The position numbers and the translations under genes were made by a program. A DNA stretch of 37,784 bases from Nymphaea colorata (Eukaryota; Streptophyta; Magnoliopsida; Nymphaeales; Nymphaeaceae), in NCBI RefSeq assembly GCF_008831285.2, contig NW_022204836.1, positions 1 to 37,784 on the forward strand, in the 5' to 3' direction. Positions 34,201 through 37,784 of this stretch are shown one piece after another (the stretch's first letter is position 1; every line of letters starts with the position of its first letter). The notes below the pieces were generated by a model that saw only the letters and a program-made list of their open reading frames with translations, was not told the origin of the DNA and did no database searches.

Positions 34201-34889
34201 AGGTGTGATTGCTCAGTATGGATTCAAGATACTTTTTCTCTTCTCTTTCGCTCATCTTGGTGACTGTTTCAAAGAGGTAGTCCATGATATTAAAGACAGT
34301 ATTCCAGATGTAGACTAAAATCTCCGATTTTTCCTTGCATTATTTTGAAATCTCCACGAGGAACTGGTTGAGGAAGGTGGTGAGGATGGTCTGTTTCCAC
34401 TGGATTATCTCTGCCAAATTGAGAGAGTGGTGGCCATTCAGCGTGGTCATGCAATTTAAAATTTTCTATTTAATCTCTCTGTATTTTTCTCGATTGTCGT
34501 TTATCCTCTTGATAGAGGGACCGTTGTTGTTCTTCAGCAGTTGCTGCAAATTGATGGAGGTGGCCCGATATGAGATAGAGTAATAGTCCTATGGCTTCGC
34601 CTCGGAGAGGTGCGAGAGCAGTTGCGGCGAATCCATCCGCATCAGATCGGGGTGGAAGAGAGAAGAGGGAAAGGTTAGAAGTGGTTTTGGGGGATGGTGT
34701 TCGGTGTGGTGCGACATGAAGGCCAACTTCCAAAATTTTCAGATTATAATTTCGATTATATGAAAGGTATTTGGCAAGTGAAGCCGACCAAATAACAGCA
34801 TAATCAAGATCCGAGAAGAGATGCCTTTTGGAGGAAAGGGGAAGTATTTTTTGGGCATTCTCGTATTGTTTTCTGTAAAATAGTTTCAT
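31280..34889 (-). CDS. Large unknown coiled-coil protein, about 1,200 residues
   Basis: Not recognised. From ATG 34889 (MKLFYRKQYENAQKILPLSS) to TGA 31282-31280, with many one-base breaks. The N-terminal third is helical (ATSINLQQLLKNNNGPS, NLAEIIQWKQTILTTFL, ETVTKMSEREEKKYLESIL) and contains a Lys/Glu coiled coil (IQNKLAKKEDERKRQEEFIK). A low-complexity Ser/Thr/Lys-rich middle covers about 33500-32800. The C-terminal third has repeated helical units (SLTKIISLVYTYAYHLYFNH, SSLSINFKFPLNVEQLY, KSIVYDGYTHVFEYFLHTE, ISREVMNKKVMGLAYLQLVE). The overall look is of a structural or scaffold protein. I treat it as one gene because no TGA in the coding-like frame interrupts it, but two adjacent genes cannot be excluded. 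Confidence 0.5.
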
Positions 34890-34913
34890 TCATATATATA
34901 AAAAATGGTAATT

Positions 34914-35889
34914 TCATTTTAGCCTGTGGATGGGGGTGTTGAGTCGATGCTTCGAGAGTGGCTCTTCCAGATCAGTCACGTTTGCGTGTGATGAAGCAAA
35001 TGATTTCTGCTGTTGGGAATGGTATCTCCTGTGCACGGGGGTATCGATGTCTTTCCGTCCTTCGTAGAGGGCCATTGATTCTGCTTCTGGATCTATTACT
35101 TGAATCTTGTCTGGATCCCTCTATTCTAATTTTCGGCAATTTTGATATGTTTTATGCTATGTAGTCATACTTGTTCGGCTTGGAAGTGTTCGCTACGATG
35201 TCAAATAAGCTCTTTGATCCTCATGAGCCAAGGGATTCTATTTGGGCATGCGAGAGAAGCCTTACACTTGTCGTTTGAACGTCCTTTGCAGCTGGAATTC
35301 AATATCATATGAGTTGCTCTTAGCTATTACCTTTTACGGTTTGTTCGAAGCTGGGCCTCGCTTGTCGGGTCTGGAGGGCTTTGGCTTTATCCAAATGCTG
35401 GTATTCTCCATTTTTGAAGCATCCCTTTAGTCTAAGCCCAGTCCTTGGGTAATATTCTTCTCCAAACCGTGCTTTTTACCGTTTTCAAATGCTCCAGTGT
35501 AGATGAAGTCTTCGGTCATCAATTTGCCGTTTCCGTGGTAGAGTCCATGGAGAAGAAGCCTTCATAGTTCTATCTTTCCTTCTGGACAAGAAAAGCCCAT
35601 TTTTCTTTCCGTTTTCAAAGTTGCCTGCATACCTAGCCGCCCTATTGAAGTCTATTTCCACTCCATGGCCATGCTTGTAGCCATTGTTGAGCTCGCCGTA
35701 GTAGAGTTTATTATCGAAATAGTAGATAATGCCTTCGTATTGCGTGGAGGAGGGAAGGGCGCCGAAGTATACGCAATTTTTATACTTTTTAACTGTTGGA
35801 TTGCCGATTTGAATGTTAATTACTCTACCAACTTGCTGAAGATGTCGGAAATTGCTTCGATTGTTGAGTTTTCGTCGATTTTGCAGCAT
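34914..35889 (-). CDS. MORN-repeat protein
   Basis: MORN repeats form elongated beta structures often found at membranes or in ciliary and cortical scaffolds. Repeats seen: YEGIIYYFDNKLYYGELNNG, YAGNFENGKKNG, YEGFFSMD, HGNGKLM and YTGAFENGKKHGL, about four or five units between residues 50 and 150. The C-terminal half is basic and disordered (PSRPDKRGPASNKP; ending HRLNTPIHRLK) with TGA at 34916. Two single-base breaks near 35600 and 35550 were bridged; about 325 residues from ATG 35889. The same frame continues upstream through one TGA into the ORF at 35905-36453, so the true N-terminus may be longer. Only 24 bp separate its stop from the next minus-strand ATG. Confidence 0.75.
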
Positions 35890-35904
35890 TATTCCAGTAT
35901 TTGA

Positions 35905-36453
35905 TCATCTCAATTCATCGATATCCTTTATTGATGTCCTCTGCAGAATCAATGCGTCTTAGTCACTGGCTGGCAGTGGAGGCTGCAATCTTGGTATTTT
36001 GGTATATCTTGGCTGTTTTTGATGCGGTTTATTGAGAGTGAACCTTTGGCGACGAATGCAGCCACTTCTTCCCTAATTTTTCGGCAAAGCCAGCCGTTAC
36101 TATGGTCTAAGCAAATCAGTGATTTAATTAACCAACGCTCTTTCTCTTTCCCCTTCTTTCTCCCGTACACTCTCGTTCTCAGTCTCGCTGATAGATTCCT
36201 AAATTTAGCTCAGATCCAATCCTTCCTCTTCCTGCCCGGCCCTATCTCCTTTCTACGTCTGCTCGTTATTCATCTGCGTCACTGGCAAGATGTCGGTGAT
36301 ATGGGGCTATAGGGAATGCTGGGACTAGACAGGAAGTTGGGAGGGCGTGATGTGTTCTTTGAGGTTAGTCCTCGTGCGGAGGGTATCGATGAGATCTCTG
36401 AACTTGGTCCTGATTGACGGTTTTGGTCTCAGTTGCAGGCGGGGGGCGGACAT
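35905..36453 (-). CDS. Unknown ORF, 182 residues, same frame as the MORN gene
   Basis: Not recognised. An unbroken frame from ATG 36453 (MSAPRLQLRPKPSIRTKFRD) to TGA 35907-35905, with many TAA/TAG codons read as Glu. A basic N-terminus precedes an acidic Glu-rich middle (SEIEESISETENESVREKEG) and a Pro/Lys/Gln-rich end. No known domain. The MORN-repeat frame begins 15 bases after its stop in the same phase, so this may be the N-terminal part of that protein interrupted by a sequencing error or a readthrough stop. If separate, it is a small disordered protein. It begins 52 bp after the FKBP stop. Confidence 0.5.
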
Positions 36454-36505
36454 CCGCGATGGGTAATAATTTTAATATCCGTATGGAATTGCTATAAAGA
36501 CAGGA

Positions 36506-37530
36506 TCATTCGCTCTTCAGATGCTCTCCCTCTTTCGCTGGCTCAGGCTCAACTGGAGTCTCCTCCTCCATTGGCTCAGGCGCCTTCAATTCCTCGTCTT
36601 CGCCGTCCTCGTCCTCGCTCTAAACCTTCTTCACCTATGGCTTGATGTCCGGCTGGGCCTTGACGTCGTCGTAGAGGCCGCCCTTGGCGAAGATGCCGCC
36701 GAAGACTTTCTTTTCCTTCTATTTGAACTGCTTCAAAGCGACTGCGATGTTGGCGAGTTCTTTCTTGGCTTATGCGTTCTGGGGATCGTGTTTCAGCAAC
36801 TCTTTGAAATCAACCTAAATGAAATGATCTTTACCTGTGCTCTATCGAAGTCTTGGCTTCTGCTGTAGCCGACTCCTCTCCTGTAGAGCGCTTTCAGGTT
36901 GTTGGGCTCCTCCTTGAGCACTTTGGTGGCTGCCTCCACTGCTTCCTTATTCTTGTTCAATTTGAGGTAGGCCTGTGCGATGTTCAATTGCAGAGTCTTG
37001 AAGATGGCCTTAGCGTCAGCAGAGGTTTCATGTTCCACGAAGTCGATTCCTTCCTTATAGCTATCGACAGCTCCCTTGACGTTGCCTTGCTTCAGGTGCT
37101 CGTTGCCTGCTTCTTTGAACTTCACGGCCTCGGCAGTCTTCTCCTCGTCGCTGTACTCCCACTTCTCCTTCTTCTTATCCCTGAAATCGACAAGCTCCAC
37201 TTCGAACTTCAGGGTGGAGTTGGCTGGTATCTTGGGCGGGGATCCTCGGGCGCCATAGGCGTAGTCGGGCGAGCAGATGAGGGTTGCTTTTTATCCCTTG
37301 CGCATGCTGGCGAAGCCGACGTCCCACCCCTTGATCACTCTTCCCTGCCCGAGGACGAAGGTGAAGGGGTTTTCGCGATCCAGGTTGGAATCGAACTCTG
37401 ATCCGTCGAGCAGGGTGCCGCGGTAGGTGGCGAAGATTTCCTGGCCCTTTTGCGGAAGCTCTCCTGCGCCTTCAGCGTGGACTATCTTGCGAAGCTGTCC
37501 CTCAACAAGCACGACCTATTGTCCCTCCAT
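36506..37530 (-). CDS. FKBP-TPR immunophilin (FKBP4/5-like), single PPIase domain
   Basis: Peptidyl-prolyl isomerase with a TPR domain, probably an HSP90 co-chaperone in the cytosol. From ATG 37530 ([15 protein letters not shown]): FKBP core with [51 protein letters not shown] and [10 protein letters not shown]; the aromatic pocket residues (Tyr, Phe, Phe, Val-Ile, Trp, Tyr) are present. TPRs: [80 protein letters not shown]. Acidic Pro/Glu tail ([15 protein letters not shown]) and TGA at 36508. After removing a 20-nt intron the frame is exactly 335 codons with no break, making it the cleanest gene here. Human FKBP52 has two FKBP domains; this has one. Confidence 0.93.
36815..36834 (-). other. 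20-nt intron in the FKBP-TPR gene
   Basis: On the minus strand GTAAAGATCATTTCATTTAG. It lies between DFDRAQ and [14 protein letters not shown] inside the third TPR; removal gives an uninterrupted TPR and a whole gene of 335 codons. Confidence 0.93.
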
Positions 37531-37696
37531 ACGTAATGATTATAAGCCATATCTACCCAAATCATATTTCCAATAGAATGGTAATTCTAGAATAGTCGAA
37601 AATGTATATATAGAAGTCTCGAATTTATTGATTGAAAGTTAGGTATTATTCTTTTTGGAAAAATAGAATTTATAAAGGTTTTGAGTGATTAATTAT
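37531..37696. promoter_or_regulatory. Subtelomeric leader, FKBP upstream region
   Basis: The 166 bp between the FKBP start codon and the first telomeric repeat. AT-rich, with TATATATAGAAG near 37605 and TTATTGATTGAAAG after it. The FKBP promoter must lie here or in the telomere. No other gene or repeat was seen. Confidence 0.45.
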
Positions 37697-37784
37697 GGGG
37701 TTGTGGGGTTGGGGTTGGGGTTGGGGTTGGGGTTGGGGTTGGGGTTGGGGTTGGGGTTGGGGTTGGGGTTGGGGTTGGGTTGGG
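37697..37784 (+). repeat. Telomere, TTGGGG repeats
   Basis: About 13 tandem TTGGGG units reading 5' to 3' toward the window end, as expected for the G-rich strand of a right-hand telomere. The first unit next to unique sequence is imperfect (GGGGTTGTGGGG) and the last two units are GGGTT, either telomerase slippage or consensus error. TTGGGG is the oligohymenophorean type; hypotrich ciliates use TTTTGGGG. It marks the physical end of a chromosome of more than 37.7 kb. Confidence 0.97.

Noticed and set aside
1-37784. TAA/TAG as glutamine (ciliate code 6)
   Set aside because: Conserved positions consistently demand Glu; the best cases are in dynein and the methyltransferase.
1-37784. tRNA, rRNA, CRISPR or transposon sequences
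   Set aside because: I looked for cloverleaf-like segments, arrays of spaced repeats and transposase motifs and saw none; the only tandem repeat is the telomere.

Overview
This window is the telomere-bearing right end of a macronuclear chromosome of a ciliate, most likely a peritrich (Vorticella/Carchesium group) or a relative. Three sequence facts support this. (1) It ends in about 88 bases of TTGGGG telomeric repeat. (2) Conserved reading frames run through TAA and TAG and stop only at TGA, and wherever the protein family is conserved the reassigned codon sits at a glutamate (dynein, eEF1A-lysine methyltransferase, IFT38). That is the peritrich code, not the Tetrahymena/Paramecium glutamine code. 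(3) Ten introns could be placed; eight are exactly 20 nt, the others 19 and 22 nt, nearly all starting GTA and ending YAG. All coordinates below assume TAA/TAG = Glu and TGA = stop.

Layout, left to right: a 5'-truncated PDK1-like protein kinase (+); an anoctamin/TMEM16-like membrane protein (-); an unknown gene (+); UTP21/WDR36 of the SSU processome (+); an unknown gene (-) divergent from a PTGES2-like GST-fold protein (+); a degenerate small-GTPase-fold coiled-coil protein (-); a short unknown gene (+); a roughly 11.8 kb single-headed axonemal dynein heavy chain (-); a CCDC81-like HU-domain protein (-) whose stop overlaps the dynein start; a U2AF65-like splicing factor lacking one RRM (-); a catalytically dead dual-specificity phosphatase (+); an eEF1A-lysine-methyltransferase-like enzyme (+); IFT38/CLUAP1 (-); two unknown genes (-); a MORN-repeat protein and a short upstream ORF in the same frame (-); an FKBP-TPR immunophilin (-); then 166 bp to the telomere.

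Genes are packed very tightly (spacers of 15 to 260 bp; no gene-free stretch exceeds 300 bp). Several products are ciliary (dynein heavy chain, IFT38, probably the CCDC81-like protein), which fits a ciliate, but I see no sign that the cluster is co-regulated.

Most long genes contain single-base frame breaks, usually one missing base in a homopolymer. I read these as residual long-read consensus errors rather than biology, so exact protein lengths are approximate. The two genes that read through cleanly from start to stop and are also well identified or well bounded are FKBP (334 aa after removing one intron) and the 217-aa unknown at 7865-8518.
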